A DNA stretch of 64,000 nt. Origin: Marmoricola sp. URHB0036 (GTDB taxonomy: Bacteria > Actinomycetota > Actinomycetes > Propionibacteriales > Nocardioidaceae). How positions within the stretch are numbered: position 1 is the stretch's first letter; each line of letters opens with the position of its first letter. The notes under the pieces are model-generated. The model saw nothing but the letters and a program-made list of their open reading frames with translations. It had not been told where the DNA came from and made no database searches. The translations under genes and the position numbers were made by a program. The DNA lies in the NCBI RefSeq assembly GCF_000426045.1, contig NZ_AUEP01000018.1, forward strand, positions 1-64,000, in the 5' to 3' direction. Of the stretch, positions 33,607 to 42,453 are shown one piece after another.

Positions 33607-34719
33607 TCAGAGCTCGCGCACCACCGAGTCGACCACGGCCACCAGATCCCCGTCGGTGCGCTCGGCGACGCGCCGCTGGCGCTGGTAGGACGCACCTCGG
33701 CGAGGGATGTCCTCGACCAGGGCGAGGTCGGCACTGCAGCCGAGACGCTCCGCGACGGGAGCCAGCTCCTCGAGGAGCCGGGCCAGGTCCTCCTGCAGGA
33801 GGCACTCGTTGGAGTGCTCGTCGAGGATGATCCAGGCGTCCAGGCCGTAGCGGGCGGCTCGCCACTTGTTCTCCTGCACGTGCCACGGCGGCATCGACGG
33901 CAGGGTCTCACCGCGGGACAACCGGTCGGAGAGGTCGACGACGAGGCAGTGGGTCAGCGCCACCAACGCACGCATCTCGTCGAGCGTGGAGACGCCGTCG
34001 CAGATCCGCACCTCGACCGTGCCGAGGCGCGGCGCCGGCCGCACGTCCCAGCGGATCTCGTCGATCTCCTCGATCACGCCGGTGACCTGCAGGTCGTGGG
34101 CGTAGGCCTCGAAGTCGGCCCAGGTCTCGAACTGGAACGGGAGCCCGGCTGTCGGCAGCTGCTGGAACATCATCGCCCGGTTGCTGGCGTAGCCGGTGTC
34201 GGTGCCGGCCCAGATGGGGGAGGAAGCGGAGAGGGCCTGCAGGTGGGGGTACCACTTCAGGAGGCTGGAGACGATCGGCATGGCGTGCTCGCGGGGTACG
34301 CCGACGTGGACGTGCACGCCCCAGATCAGCATCTGCCGACCCCACCACTGGGTCCGCGCGATCAGCTCCTCGTAGCGGTGTCCCGGCGTCAGCAGCTGGT
34401 GTGACCACGCGGCGAAGGGATGGGTGCCGGCGGAGTACAAGTCGACGCCGAGCTCGTCGGCGGACGGACGGACGAGCTCGATCAGCCCGGCCAGCTCGGA
34501 CATCGCCTGGTCCGTCGTACGGCAGATGCTGGTGGTCAGCTCGACGGTGTTGCGGAGCAGCTCCTTGTGGATCCGTGGCTGTACGCCGTGCCGGGAGGTG
34601 ACCAGGTCGAACAGCTCCGAGGCGGCGTTGACGAGATCGCGCGACCGCTTGTCGACCAGGGCGAACTCCCACTCCACGCCGAGGGTCGGCTCGGGTGAGT
34701 CCGCGAATTCGATGGGCAC
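33607..34719 (-). CDS. Carboxylate-amine ligase, glutamate-cysteine ligase GCS2/YbdK type
   Basis: A 370-aa ATP-dependent ligase. Family blocks visible are TLGVEWEFALVD at the N-terminus (Mg/ATP Glu residues), RIHKELLRNTVELTT, SAGTHPFAAW, GVHVHVGV near residue 135, and VEVRICDGV near 240. The family forms a gamma-glutamyl-amine bond; YbdK has weak glutamate-cysteine ligase activity and the natural amine is usually unknown. Length is normal for YbdK. The start is GTG. The coding end faces repeat C. Confidence 0.9.
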   Translation of the reverse strand: MPIEFADSPEPTLGVEWEFALVDKRSRDLVNAASELFDLVTSRHGVQPRIHKELLRNTVELTTSICRTTDQAMSELAGLIELVRPSADELGVDLYSAGTHPFAAWSHQLLTPGHRYEELIARTQWWGRQMLIWGVHVHVGVPREHAMPIVSSLLKWYPHLQALSASSPIWAGTDTGYASNRAMMFQQLPTAGLPFQFETWADFEAYAHDLQVTGVIEEIDEIRWDVRPAPRLGTVEVRICDGVSTLDEMRALVALTHCLVVDLSDRLSRGETLPSMPPWHVQENKWRAARYGLDAWIILDEHSNECLLQEDLARLLEELAPVAERLGCSADLALVEDIPRRGASYQRQRRVAERTDGDLVAVVDSVVREL

Positions 34720-34737
34720 GCGCTCATCGTTCCACGG

Positions 34738-36048
34738 TCAGGGGGCGGGGGTCGCCCCCGCGCTGGCCGCCAGCAACCGGGCGAAGGAGCCGTCCGCGTT
34801 GCGGAAGCCGTCGGACCCGATCACGTAGACGACCAGGTTGCCGCCGGCGTGCACCGCCTGCAGCGTCACCTGCTGGCCGACGAGACCGGCGAACTCCTGA
34901 GCGTTGCTCTCGACGGTGCCGTCGTGGTCGAAGTCGGCGCTCGCCTTGTCGTTCAGGCCGTTCTGCGGGCCCAGGTCGAGGTTCGTCGTGCCGAGGCAGA
35001 ACGAGCTGCCGCAGGCCTGCCAGGTCCCGTCGACCCGGTCGAGCTTCGGCGCAGCAGGCGTGGGCGTCGCGGTCGGCGTCGGGGTCGGCTTGGGCGTGGG
35101 CTTCGGGGCCGGCTTCGACGGCGTGGTCGTCGCGGGCTTCGGGGCGGCCGGGTGCTGGACGACGTGCTTCTTGGTCGTGGCGTGCACGGCGTGCTTGCGC
35201 ACGACCCGGGTCTTCTCGGGCGCCGGCGGCGGCGGGGAAGGCACGGCGAAGACGCCGGTCTGGTAGCCGGTCTGGAAGGACATCACCAGCTGCACGTAGT
35301 AGTCGGAGTGGTTGTAGCGGAAGGCTGCTCGGGCCACGCCCGCCGGGTCGGCCAGGCTGCCGCCGGCGCCGCACAGGTAGACCGCGGCACCGAGGGCGCT
35401 GTCGTCGATGTCGTCGGGGTTCTTCTGCCCGTCGCCGTCACCGTCGCGGGCCACGGCTTTCCAGGTCTGCGGCAGGAACTGCATCTGGCCCACGGCGCGG
35501 TCCCAGACCAGGTCGTGGTCGAGAACGCCGTGGTCGCTGTCCTTGATCGCGGCGAAGGCGCCGGCGCCGTTGAGCTGGGGTCCGCGGATCTCCGGACGGG
35601 AGACGCCGTCGGAGCCGAGCTGGGCACCGCCGAAGCGGCCGTGGTTGGACTCCACCCGACCGATGGCGGCCAGCAGGGTCCAGGAGATGTCGCAGCCCGG
35701 GTCGGCGGTGGCCATCACCTTCTCCGCGTGGTGGTAGGCCCGCAGTGCCGCCTCGGGTACGTCGTTGCTGCCCGTGCTGCTGATCTCGAAGAACTGCTTG
35801 TCGCTGCGCGTCCCGTGCGAGTCGTGGTGCGTCCCGCGGCTGACCAAGGTGGTGCCGGGCACGACCTGCTGCAGCGTGGTCAGCTGCCAGTAGAAGCCGA
35901 GGGGGGCGGCGTCCGGCGCGGAGGAGACGCCCTGGGTGGTGGCGCTGACCTCGGAGGCGGACGCGGTCTGCTGGTGGCTCAGTGGGGAGGCACCGAGGCC
36001 GACGAGGGCCAGGACCAGGGGGCTGATGAGCACCCAGACGTACTTCAT
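34738..36048 (-). CDS. Secreted lytic transglycosylase with EF-hand-like C-terminal domain
   Basis: A 436-aa exported protein. The N-terminal hydrophobic signal (VWVLISPLVLALVGLGA) is followed by an SLT_2/MltB-type domain (about residues 120-275; ISWTLLAAIGRVESNHG carries the catalytic Glu, and RAVGQMQFLPQTWK the second block). A Pro/Thr/Lys-rich linker of about 60 residues (KPTPKPTPTPTATPTP) leads to a C-terminal domain with DFDHDGTVESNAQEF, an EF-hand/calcium-loop-like sequence. It should cleave glycan strands; the tail may bind calcium or wall. ATG 36048 gives the clean signal peptide. Confidence 0.88.
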   Translation of the reverse strand: MKYVWVLISPLVLALVGLGASPLSHQQTASASEVSATTQGVSSAPDAAPLGFYWQLTTLQQVVPGTTLVSRGTHHDSHGTRSDKQFFEISSTGSNDVPEAALRAYHHAEKVMATADPGCDISWTLLAAIGRVESNHGRFGGAQLGSDGVSRPEIRGPQLNGAGAFAAIKDSDHGVLDHDLVWDRAVGQMQFLPQTWKAVARDGDGDGQKNPDDIDDSALGAAVYLCGAGGSLADPAGVARAAFRYNHSDYYVQLVMSFQTGYQTGVFAVPSPPPPAPEKTRVVRKHAVHATTKKHVVQHPAAPKPATTTPSKPAPKPTPKPTPTPTATPTPAAPKLDRVDGTWQACGSSFCLGTTNLDLGPQNGLNDKASADFDHDGTVESNAQEFAGLVGQQVTLQAVHAGGNLVVYVIGSDGFRNADGSFARLLAASAGATPAP

Positions 36049-36126
36049 CGCGGGACTTTCGTGAGGGTTCGGGCGAGCACCCCCCAGCCTAGGTAGCAAA
36101 ACGGTCGGCTCTGTCCAGAAAGCCCC

Positions 36127-36146
36127 AAAAATGCCCAAAACGGGCT
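36127..36146 (-). terminator. Rho-independent-like terminator after the DUF402 gene
   Basis: On the minus strand GCCC, a 5-nt loop GTTTT, GGGC, then ATTTTT, starting 18 bp after the DUF402 stop. The stem is short but the U-run is one of the few clear ones in this window. Confidence 0.55.
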
Positions 36147-36163
36147 TAATAGGTCTAACCGGA

Positions 36164-36712
36164 CTAGACAGGTCCGCCGCTCAGCTGGCGCAGCCGGGCC
36201 AGCCAAGGCAGGTGCGTGCCGTCGAACGGCGCGGCGCGCCTGGTGACCGAGGCGAGGACGTGCTGGCAGCTGGTGACTGCCTGCTCGGTCACCTCGTCGG
36301 GGTAGCCGAGCGCGACCCGGTGGGCCGCGAACTCGTCCTCGTCGTCGACCCAGATGCGTCCGGTCGTTCCCTGGATCACATCGAGGTCGAGGTCGACGGC
36401 ACGGACGAGGTCGTCGCCGTGCCAGACCGCAGGCGTGGCGATGTCGACGTAGGTGTCGAAGGGTCGCTTGGCGTCGTCGCCGTAGAACGTGCCGAGCCAC
36501 CAGGCGTCGTGGGGGACCAGCGTCACGTGGTCGGCTGTGGCGTGGAAGGCGCGCACCGGGCTGGCCAGCAGGGTGCCTTCGGTGATGCCGATCCAGGTCC
36601 CGTGGCCGTCCACCCCTAGCCGCACTCCGTCGAACTCCCAGTGCGGGTCGTCGGGCCACTTGCGGCACTCGACGCGCACAGGACGCGCGGACCGGCTGGG
36701 CCGAGAGGACAT
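36164..36712 (-). CDS. DUF402-family protein
   Basis: A 182-aa protein of the DUF402/FomD-like fold: the conserved WWLGTFYGDD region (near 70), DTYVDIATPAVWHGDDLVRAVDLDLDVI (paired Asp-rich strands) and WVDDEDEFAAHRVALGYP. Relatives include nucleoside-diphosphate phosphatases and FomD, but the substrate here cannot be given. Divergent from the PLP dehydratase, 23 bp apart. Confidence 0.87.
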   Translation of the reverse strand: MSSRPSRSARPVRVECRKWPDDPHWEFDGVRLGVDGHGTWIGITEGTLLASPVRAFHATADHVTLVPHDAWWLGTFYGDDAKRPFDTYVDIATPAVWHGDDLVRAVDLDLDVIQGTTGRIWVDDEDEFAAHRVALGYPDEVTEQAVTSCQHVLASVTRRAAPFDGTHLPWLARLRQLSGGPV

Positions 36713-36735
36713 GGGGGCGAGGATACGTTGGGCCG

Positions 36736-37671
36736 GTGGCCGACATCCCCCTCCCGACGTACGACGACATCCGGGCGGCGGTGGCCCTGATCGCTCCGTG
36801 GGTACGCCGTACGCCGATCCTCGAGGTCGACGTGGACGGGCGGCCCGTCGCGCTGAAGCTGGAGCTGTTCCAGCACTCCGGCTCGTTCAAGGCCCGCGGT
36901 GCCTTCACCAGCGTGCTCTCGGCACCCGAGCCGCCGACTGCGCTGGTGGCTGCGTCGGGCGGCAACCACGGCCTCGCCGTCGCCCACGTCGGCCACCGGC
37001 TGGGCATCCCGACCCGCATCTTCGTGCCGGAGGCCGCCCCGGCAGTCAAGGTCGACGCGATCGCGGCGCTCGGGGCCGAGGTCGACCGGGTGGGCTCGAC
37101 CTACGCCGAGGCCTTCCTGGCCAGCCGCGAGGCGGCCGAGCGGCCCGGTGTGCTGGCGCTGCACGCCTACGACTCGTTCGGCACGGTCACCGGCCAGGGG
37201 ACGCTCGGCGCCGAGGTCGGCCAGCAGCTGCCCGACGTCGACACCGTGCTCCTCGCGGTCGGTGGCGGTGGCCTCTGCTCAGGAGTGACCCTGGGGCTGG
37301 CGGGGTCACGACCGGCGGCCCGGGTGCTGGCCGTGGAACCGACGACCTGTCCGACGCTGCACGACGCCCTTGCGGCAGGCGCTCCCGTCGACGTGCAGGT
37401 CGGCGGGGTGGCGGCCGACGCGCTGGGCGCCTCCCGGCTCGGCCAGATCGCCTTTGCCGCAGTCACCGAGCACGACACCGCGTCGGTGCTCGTCGAGGAC
37501 GACGCGATCGTCGAGGCCCGTCGCTGGCTGTGGCGAGAGGCGAGGGTGGCGGCCGAGCCGGCCGGGGCGACGGCACTCGCGGCCGTGCTCACCGGTGCCT
37601 ACGTGCCGTCCGAGGGCGAGCGGGTCTGCGTGGTGGTCTGCGGCGGCAACGCCGACCCGGCGGGGTTGTGA
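36736..37671 (+). CDS. Threonine/serine dehydratase-like PLP enzyme
   Basis: A 311-aa fold-type II PLP enzyme. The PLP lysine is in SGSFKARGAF (near residue 53), the substrate loop is SGGNHG (near 78) and the phosphate cradle is VGGGGLCSG (near 178). It lacks the C-terminal ACT regulatory domain of biosynthetic IlvA, so it resembles catabolic threonine or serine dehydratases and related racemases. GTG start with no operon partner on this strand. Confidence 0.9.
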   Translation: MADIPLPTYDDIRAAVALIAPWVRRTPILEVDVDGRPVALKLELFQHSGSFKARGAFTSVLSAPEPPTALVAASGGNHGLAVAHVGHRLGIPTRIFVPEAAPAVKVDAIAALGAEVDRVGSTYAEAFLASREAAERPGVLALHAYDSFGTVTGQGTLGAEVGQQLPDVDTVLLAVGGGGLCSGVTLGLAGSRPAARVLAVEPTTCPTLHDALAAGAPVDVQVGGVAADALGASRLGQIAFAAVTEHDTASVLVEDDAIVEARRWLWREARVAAEPAGATALAAVLTGAYVPSEGERVCVVVCGGNADPAGL

Positions 37672-37674
37672 GCC

Positions 37675-38196
37675 TCAGGCGTCCGGACGCCACTCGAGGA
37701 TGACTGACGGCGGGTCGTCGGGTCCGTCCTCGGAATGCCGGCGTTCGCCGACCTCGACCAGACCGGCAGCGCGGGCGGTGGCCATCGAGGCGTGGTTGTG
37801 CCGCTTCACCGTCGCCCGCACGGTGTGCCCGGGGAGCTCCTCGCGGACGCCGGCCATGATCGCCTGCGCGAGCTCGCGGCCGTAGCCGCGCCCGAGCGCG
37901 TCGTGGGCGAGGCGGTAGTAGAGGTTCACGACCGTCTCGTCGGGCGTCGGCTTGACCCCGCCCCAGCCGACCAGCCGTCCGGTCGACAGCTCCTCCACGG
38001 CGACGTACCCGTAACCGAACTGCTCCCAGTCGAGGAGGTATGACGCCAGCCGCTGCTCGCACTGCTCGGGCGTCGGCATGCTGGCCGGCGCGTGCGCGTA
38101 GGTGCGCGGGTCGCTGTGCAGCTCGGTGAACGCCGCCAGGTCCTCGCCCACCGGTCGACGCAGCCGCAGGTGCTCGGTCTCCCGCTCGAAGGGCAT
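37675..38196 (-). CDS. GNAT-family N-acetyltransferase
   Basis: A 173-aa acetyltransferase of the RimJ/RimL-like Acetyltransf_3 group. It starts with TEHLRLRRPVGEDLAAF; the acetyl-CoA loop is in DALGRGYGRELAQAIM (motif R/QxxGxG/A, near 105); then VKRHNHASMATARAAGLVEVGE. Such proteins acetylate protein N-termini or small amines; target unknown. It ends 4 bp after the convergent dehydratase gene. Confidence 0.9.
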   Translation of the reverse strand: MPFERETEHLRLRRPVGEDLAAFTELHSDPRTYAHAPASMPTPEQCEQRLASYLLDWEQFGYGYVAVEELSTGRLVGWGGVKPTPDETVVNLYYRLAHDALGRGYGRELAQAIMAGVREELPGHTVRATVKRHNHASMATARAAGLVEVGERRHSEDGPDDPPSVILEWRPDA

Positions 38197-38236
38197 GCGT
38201 CATCCTCCCCGGCCGGACGTATGACGCACGGGCGGG

Positions 38237-39073
38237 TCAGTGCTTGCGGGTCGGCATCGTCTTGGGGGCGAGTCGGGCGACGACGTCCTGGTAGCGCGAG
38301 CCGAGGAGCTTGGCGAAGTGGTGCATGGCGTGGGCGTCGATGCCGACGAGCACTCGTGCCTTCCCGGCGAGGGCGCCGTCGAGGATGATGCGGGCGGCCT
38401 TCTCGGCAGTCATCCGGGCCAGCTTCTTCTCGAAGAAGGAGTCGATCGCGGCCGCGTCCTGGCTGGCCGTCTTGCGGCCGTGGCGGGCGATGCCGGTCTT
38501 GATGCCGCCGGGGTGGATGCAGGTCACGGTCACGGGGTGGCCGTTGATCAGCATCTCCTCGCGCAGGGCCTCGGTGAAGCCGCGGACGGCGTACTTGGTC
38601 GCGTTGTACGCCGTCTGGCCCGGCATGCTGATCAGGCCGAACAGGCTGGAGATGTTCACCACGGCGCCGTCGCCCGAGGCGATCAGGTGCGGCAGGAACT
38701 CCTTGGTGCCGTTGATGACGCCCATGAAGTTGACTCCGACGATCCAGTCGAAGTCGTCGTAGGTCATCTCCTCGAAGTCGCCGGTCACGGTTACGCCGGC
38801 GTTGTTGACCACCATGTTCACGCGGCCGAACTGCTCGACGACTGCCTGGGCGAGGTCGGCGACGGCGCTGCGGTCGGAGACGTCGACGACGTCGCTGCGC
38901 AGCTCGCGGGCACCGGCTTCCTTGAGCAGGTCGACGGTCTCGGCCAGTGCCTCCTCGTTCCAGTCCGAGACGGCGAGGAGTGCTCCGCGGCGAGCAGCGA
39001 GCAGCGCCATCTCGCGGCCCATGCCGGAGCCGGCGCCGGTGATCACGACGACCTTGTCGTTGAGGTCCTTCAT
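38237..39073 (-). CDS. Short-chain dehydrogenase/reductase (SDR)
   Basis: A 278-aa classical SDR: cofactor motif TGAGSGMG (residues 12-19), NNAG at about 90, catalytic Ser in NISSLFGL and YNATK (Tyr/Lys near 155-159). The C-terminal extension (about 60 residues) resembles the SDRs that accompany class B flavin monooxygenases. ATG overlaps the stop of the monooxygenase gene (ATGA), so the two are co-translated and probably work on the same ketone/alcohol substrate. Confidence 0.92.
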   Translation of the reverse strand: MKDLNDKVVVITGAGSGMGREMALLAARRGALLAVSDWNEEALAETVDLLKEAGARELRSDVVDVSDRSAVADLAQAVVEQFGRVNMVVNNAGVTVTGDFEEMTYDDFDWIVGVNFMGVINGTKEFLPHLIASGDGAVVNISSLFGLISMPGQTAYNATKYAVRGFTEALREEMLINGHPVTVTCIHPGGIKTGIARHGRKTASQDAAAIDSFFEKKLARMTAEKAARIILDGALAGKARVLVGIDAHAMHHFAKLLGSRYQDVVARLAPKTMPTRKH

Positions 39074-40581
39074 GCGACGTTCTCCTGGGGGATCGGGGTG
39101 GCAGTGCGCCTGGTGACGACGTACTGGTCGAGGTCGAAGCTACGCAACAGCCCGCGGAACGCGAACGTGGTGCGTGGCCACAGGGTGGTGTTGCGGCCGT
39201 GGGAGTCGATGTACCAGCTCGCGCAGCCGCCGGTGCTCCAGACGGTGCGCTTCATCCGGCGCTGCACGTCGTCGTTCCAGGCGTCCTGTGCCTGCTGGGT
39301 GGGCTCGACGGTGGCGATCCCGCGCTCGCCCATCTGTTGCAGCGCTGAGCGGATGTAGGCGATCTGGCTCTCGATGATGAACACCATCGAGGAGTGCCCG
39401 AGCCCGGTGTTGGGGCCGACGATCTGGAACAGGTTGGGGAAGCCGGCGATCGTGGTGCCCTTGTACGCCGCCATGCCGGTCTCGCGCCAGGCGTCCGCGA
39501 GGGTGCGGCCGTCGCGACCCTTCACGTGCTCGGCGATCGGCTGCTCGGTCGTGTAGAAGCCGGTCGCCACCACGATCGCATCGACCTCGCGGACGGTGCC
39601 GTCGGCAGTGACGATGCCGGTCGGCGTGATCTCGCGGATGCCGTCGGTGACGAGGTCGACATGGTCGGAGTCGAGCGCGGGGTAGTAGTCGTTGGAGATC
39701 AGGATGCGCTTGCAGCCGATCTGGAAGTGCGGGGTGACGGCCTTGCGCAGCTCGGGGTCGGAGATGCCTCGCTCGATGTTCTGGAGTGCCAGCTTCTTCG
39801 CCGGGACGGCCAGCCTGGGGTTGATGGTGAACCCGGGGACGAAGCACTCACGGCCCCAGTAGATGCCGGTGCGGTAGGCCTTCTGCACCAGCGGCAGGTG
39901 CCGGAACGCGAACCGCTCGATCGCCTTGTAGGGCCGGTCGCCGCGCGGCATCACCCAGGGAGCGGTGCGCTGGTAGACGTCGAGGTGCGCGGCCTGCTTG
40001 GCCACCTCCGGCACGATCTGGATCGCCGACGCGCCGGTGCCGATGACGGCTACCCGCTTGCCGGTGAGGTCGTAGTCGTGGTTCCAGCGCGCCGAGTGGA
40101 AGATCTCGCCGGCGAAGGAGTCGATGCCGGCGATGTCCGGCAGCTTGGGCTCGGAGAGCCCTCCGGAGCCGGTGACCAGGATGTCGGCGAGGACCTCGCC
40201 GTGGTCGGTGCCGATGTGCCAGACGCGCTCCTCCTCGTCCCAGGCGGCGTCCTCGACCGTGACGCCGAACCGGAACCGGTCCAGCACTCCTGCTTCGCGG
40301 GCGGTGCGCTCGAGGTAGGCCTGGATCTCCGGTTGGGGGGAGAAGGACCGCGACCAGTCCGGGTTGGGCGCGAAGCTGAACGAGTAGAGCTGACTGGGCA
40401 CGTCGCAGGCCGCACCGGGGTAGGTGTTGTCGCGCCAGGTCCCGCCGACGCTCTGGCCCTTGTCGACGACGAGGAAGTCGCCGAAGCCGTGCTCGTCGAG
40501 CTTGATCGCGGTGCCCAGGCCGGCGAAACCAGCGCCGACGACGAACACCCGGACGCGCTCGGGGAGGGAGATCGAGGTCAT
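39070..40581 (-). CDS. Flavin-containing (Baeyer-Villiger-type) monooxygenase
   Basis: A 503-aa class B flavoprotein monooxygenase. The FAD fold is VVGAGFAGLG near residue 14; the Baeyer-Villiger fingerprint FAGEIFHSARW (FxGxxxHxxxW) lies near 155; the NADPH fold is VIGTGASAIQ near 178; an ATGF block (VVATGFYT) is near 340. It inserts oxygen next to a ketone to give an ester; the coupled SDR would make the ketone from an alcohol. The gene is divergent from a TetR regulator, with an inverted-repeat operator between. Confidence 0.93.
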   Translation of the reverse strand: MTSISLPERVRVFVVGAGFAGLGTAIKLDEHGFGDFLVVDKGQSVGGTWRDNTYPGAACDVPSQLYSFSFAPNPDWSRSFSPQPEIQAYLERTAREAGVLDRFRFGVTVEDAAWDEEERVWHIGTDHGEVLADILVTGSGGLSEPKLPDIAGIDSFAGEIFHSARWNHDYDLTGKRVAVIGTGASAIQIVPEVAKQAAHLDVYQRTAPWVMPRGDRPYKAIERFAFRHLPLVQKAYRTGIYWGRECFVPGFTINPRLAVPAKKLALQNIERGISDPELRKAVTPHFQIGCKRILISNDYYPALDSDHVDLVTDGIREITPTGIVTADGTVREVDAIVVATGFYTTEQPIAEHVKGRDGRTLADAWRETGMAAYKGTTIAGFPNLFQIVGPNTGLGHSSMVFIIESQIAYIRSALQQMGERGIATVEPTQQAQDAWNDDVQRRMKRTVWSTGGCASWYIDSHGRNTTLWPRTTFAFRGLLRSFDLDQYVVTRRTATPIPQENVA

Positions 40582-40599
40582 GGGACCACCCTGCCAACG

Positions 40600-40641
40600 T
40601 ACTGAACAACCGTCAATAGCGTTGTTGACCCGAGTTCAGTA
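40600..40641. promoter_or_regulatory. Nested inverted repeats, candidate TetR operator
   Basis: TACTGAAC (40600-40607) and GTTCAGTA (40634-40641) form a perfect 8-bp inverted repeat; inside it GTCAA (40612) and TTGAC (to 40629) form a second one. They fill the divergent gap between the monooxygenase and tetR genes, the expected site for autorepression and control of the catabolic operon. Confidence 0.7.
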
Positions 40642-40652
40642 ACATGGGACAC

Positions 40653-41261
40653 ATGTCCACCACCCGGATCCGGATGAGTCCCGACAGCCGGCGCGAGCAG
40701 CTGATCGAGCTCGGCGTGCGCCTGCTCGCGACCCGGTCGCTGGAGGACCTCTCCATCGAGACACTGGCCGAGGAGGCCGGCATCTCCCGCGGGCTGCTCT
40801 ACCACTACTTCGGCGGCAAGCAGGAGTTCCACACCGCCGTCGTACGTCGCGCCGCCGACGACCTCTTCGCCGTGACGGCTCCCGACGGGGACGGCAGCCC
40901 CCTCGAGCAGCTCGAGGGCTCCCTGGCCCGCTACGTCGACTACGTCGTGGACAACTACGAGGGCTATGTCTCGCTGGTCCGTGGCGCCGCCGGCGGGCAC
41001 GAAGGCCTGCGCGAGATCTACGAGGAGTCCCGCGAGGCCCTCACCGGCCGTCTCTTCGAAGGCCCGGTCGCCGAGGAGGCCGCGCAGCTCGGCCTGGTCG
41101 ACACGCCTGCGGTCCGGCTGATCGTCCGGGGCTGGTCGGCCTTCACCGAGGAGGTCGTCCTCGACTGGGTGCGCGACCCCCGCGGCATCACTCGCGAAGA
41201 GCTGCTGCAGACCCTCTCGGCGTCGTTGCCCGCCATCCTGGCGCCGCAGGCCCGCGGCTGA
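40653..41261 (+). CDS. TetR-family repressor of the monooxygenase/SDR operon
   Basis: A 202-aa regulator with a TetR_N helix-turn-helix (residues about 12-58: RREQLIELGVRLL, then IETLAEEAGISRGLLYHYFGGKQEF) and an all-alpha ligand domain. ATG 40653 is used; an ATG nine bases earlier is possible. Divergent from the monooxygenase/SDR genes with nested inverted repeats between, so it probably represses them until substrate binds. Its last 74 bp overlap the 3' end of the convergent glycosyltransferase gene. Confidence 0.92.
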   Translation: MSTTRIRMSPDSRREQLIELGVRLLATRSLEDLSIETLAEEAGISRGLLYHYFGGKQEFHTAVVRRAADDLFAVTAPDGDGSPLEQLEGSLARYVDYVVDNYEGYVSLVRGAAGGHEGLREIYEESREALTGRLFEGPVAEEAAQLGLVDTPAVRLIVRGWSAFTEEVVLDWVRDPRGITREELLQTLSASLPAILAPQARG

Positions 41262-42453
41262 AGACCCAGAGCTTCATCGCACCGAACCGCAGCACGGTCA
41301 CGCCCAGGTTGGCGAGCGTGAGTACGACGACCTCGGCCCCTCGACCGGGAGAGCTCACCGCGTGGAGCAGCCACAGCGAGCCCGTCGTGGCCGCGAGCCC
41401 GGCCGCGAAGATGACGAGCCCCTGCACCTGGTGACGTACGACGTCCCGCGGGCCGCGCACGCCGAAGGTGAACCGCCGGTTGGCCGCCGTGTTCGCGATG
41501 GCCGTCAGCAGCAGTGCGCTGAAGTTGGCCCACCACGACGTCATCGTCGACCGGAGCGCCAGGTAGAGCACGGCGTAGGCCAGTGTCGAGCCGACGCCGA
41601 TCACCAGGAAGATGCCGACCTGCATGCCGAGTCGACCCCGACCCGCCTCCGAGCTGGTCCGGCCGAGCCGCTCGCCGATCTCGCGGAGGGGGAGTGTGCC
41701 GCGCACCAGCGAGCGTCCCAGCCGGACCATGCCCTTGAGGTCGTCGACCGCCGTACGCACGAGGTCCACGCTGCTGTCGGGGTCGTCGACCCAGTCGACG
41801 GGCACCTCGTGGATCCGCAGGCCGGCCCGCTCGGCGACGACGAGCAGCTCGGTGTCGAAGAACCACGCGTTGTCCTCGACCAGCGGCAGCAGCTCGCGGG
41901 CCGCGTCGCGGCGGATCGCCTTGAACCCGCACTGGGCGTCGCTGAACCGGGCCCGGAGCACCTGCCGCAGCAGCAGGTTGTAGCTGCGCGAGATCAGCTC
42001 CCGCTTCGCGCCTCGCTCCACCCGCGAGTGGCGGGCCAGGCGCGAGCCGATGGCGACGTCGGAGTGACCGCTGACCAGCGGTGCGACGAGGGGGAGCAGC
42101 GCGGCCAGGTCGGTGGACAGGTCGACGTCCATGTAGACCAGGACGTCGCTCTCCGAGGCGCTCCACACCCGCTTCAGGGCTCGCCCCCGACCCTTCTCGG
42201 CGAGGTGCACGACCGAGACCTCGGGGTTGGTGTGGCTGAGGCGACGGGCGATCAGTGCCGTCTGGTCGGTGCTCGCGTTGTCGGCGATCGTCACCCGGAA
42301 CGACCAGGGCATCGTGCGCAGGTGTTCCAGCACCCGCTCGACCGAGGCTGCGAGCTGCGCCTCCTCGTTGTAGACCGGGATCACCACGTCCAGGACCGTC
42401 GTCGTGGCGAACCCGGGCTCACCGGGGGAGGCCGGCTGCACCAGCGCGCTCAC
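41188..42453 (-). CDS. GT2 glycosyltransferase fused to a GtrA membrane domain
   Basis: A 421-aa fusion. Residues 20-255 are a GT2 domain of the polyprenyl-phosphate sugar synthase type (VVIPVYNEEAQL, DNASTD, and YMDVDLSTD for the DxD metal site); residues 285-405 hold four TM helices of a GtrA domain (VGSTLAYAVLYLAL, NRRFTF). Such fusions load a sugar on a lipid carrier and flip or present it. GTG 42453 overlaps the GT39 gene (GTGA), so donor synthesis and transfer are coupled. The 3' end overlaps tetR by 74 bp. Confidence 0.9.
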   Translation of the reverse strand: MSALVQPASPGEPGFATTTVLDVVIPVYNEEAQLAASVERVLEHLRTMPWSFRVTIADNASTDQTALIARRLSHTNPEVSVVHLAEKGRGRALKRVWSASESDVLVYMDVDLSTDLAALLPLVAPLVSGHSDVAIGSRLARHSRVERGAKRELISRSYNLLLRQVLRARFSDAQCGFKAIRRDAARELLPLVEDNAWFFDTELLVVAERAGLRIHEVPVDWVDDPDSSVDLVRTAVDDLKGMVRLGRSLVRGTLPLREIGERLGRTSSEAGRGRLGMQVGIFLVIGVGSTLAYAVLYLALRSTMTSWWANFSALLLTAIANTAANRRFTFGVRGPRDVVRHQVQGLVIFAAGLAATTGSLWLLHAVSSPGRGAEVVVLTLANLGVTVLRFGAMKLWVFSRGPAAPGWRATTPRGSAAALRE

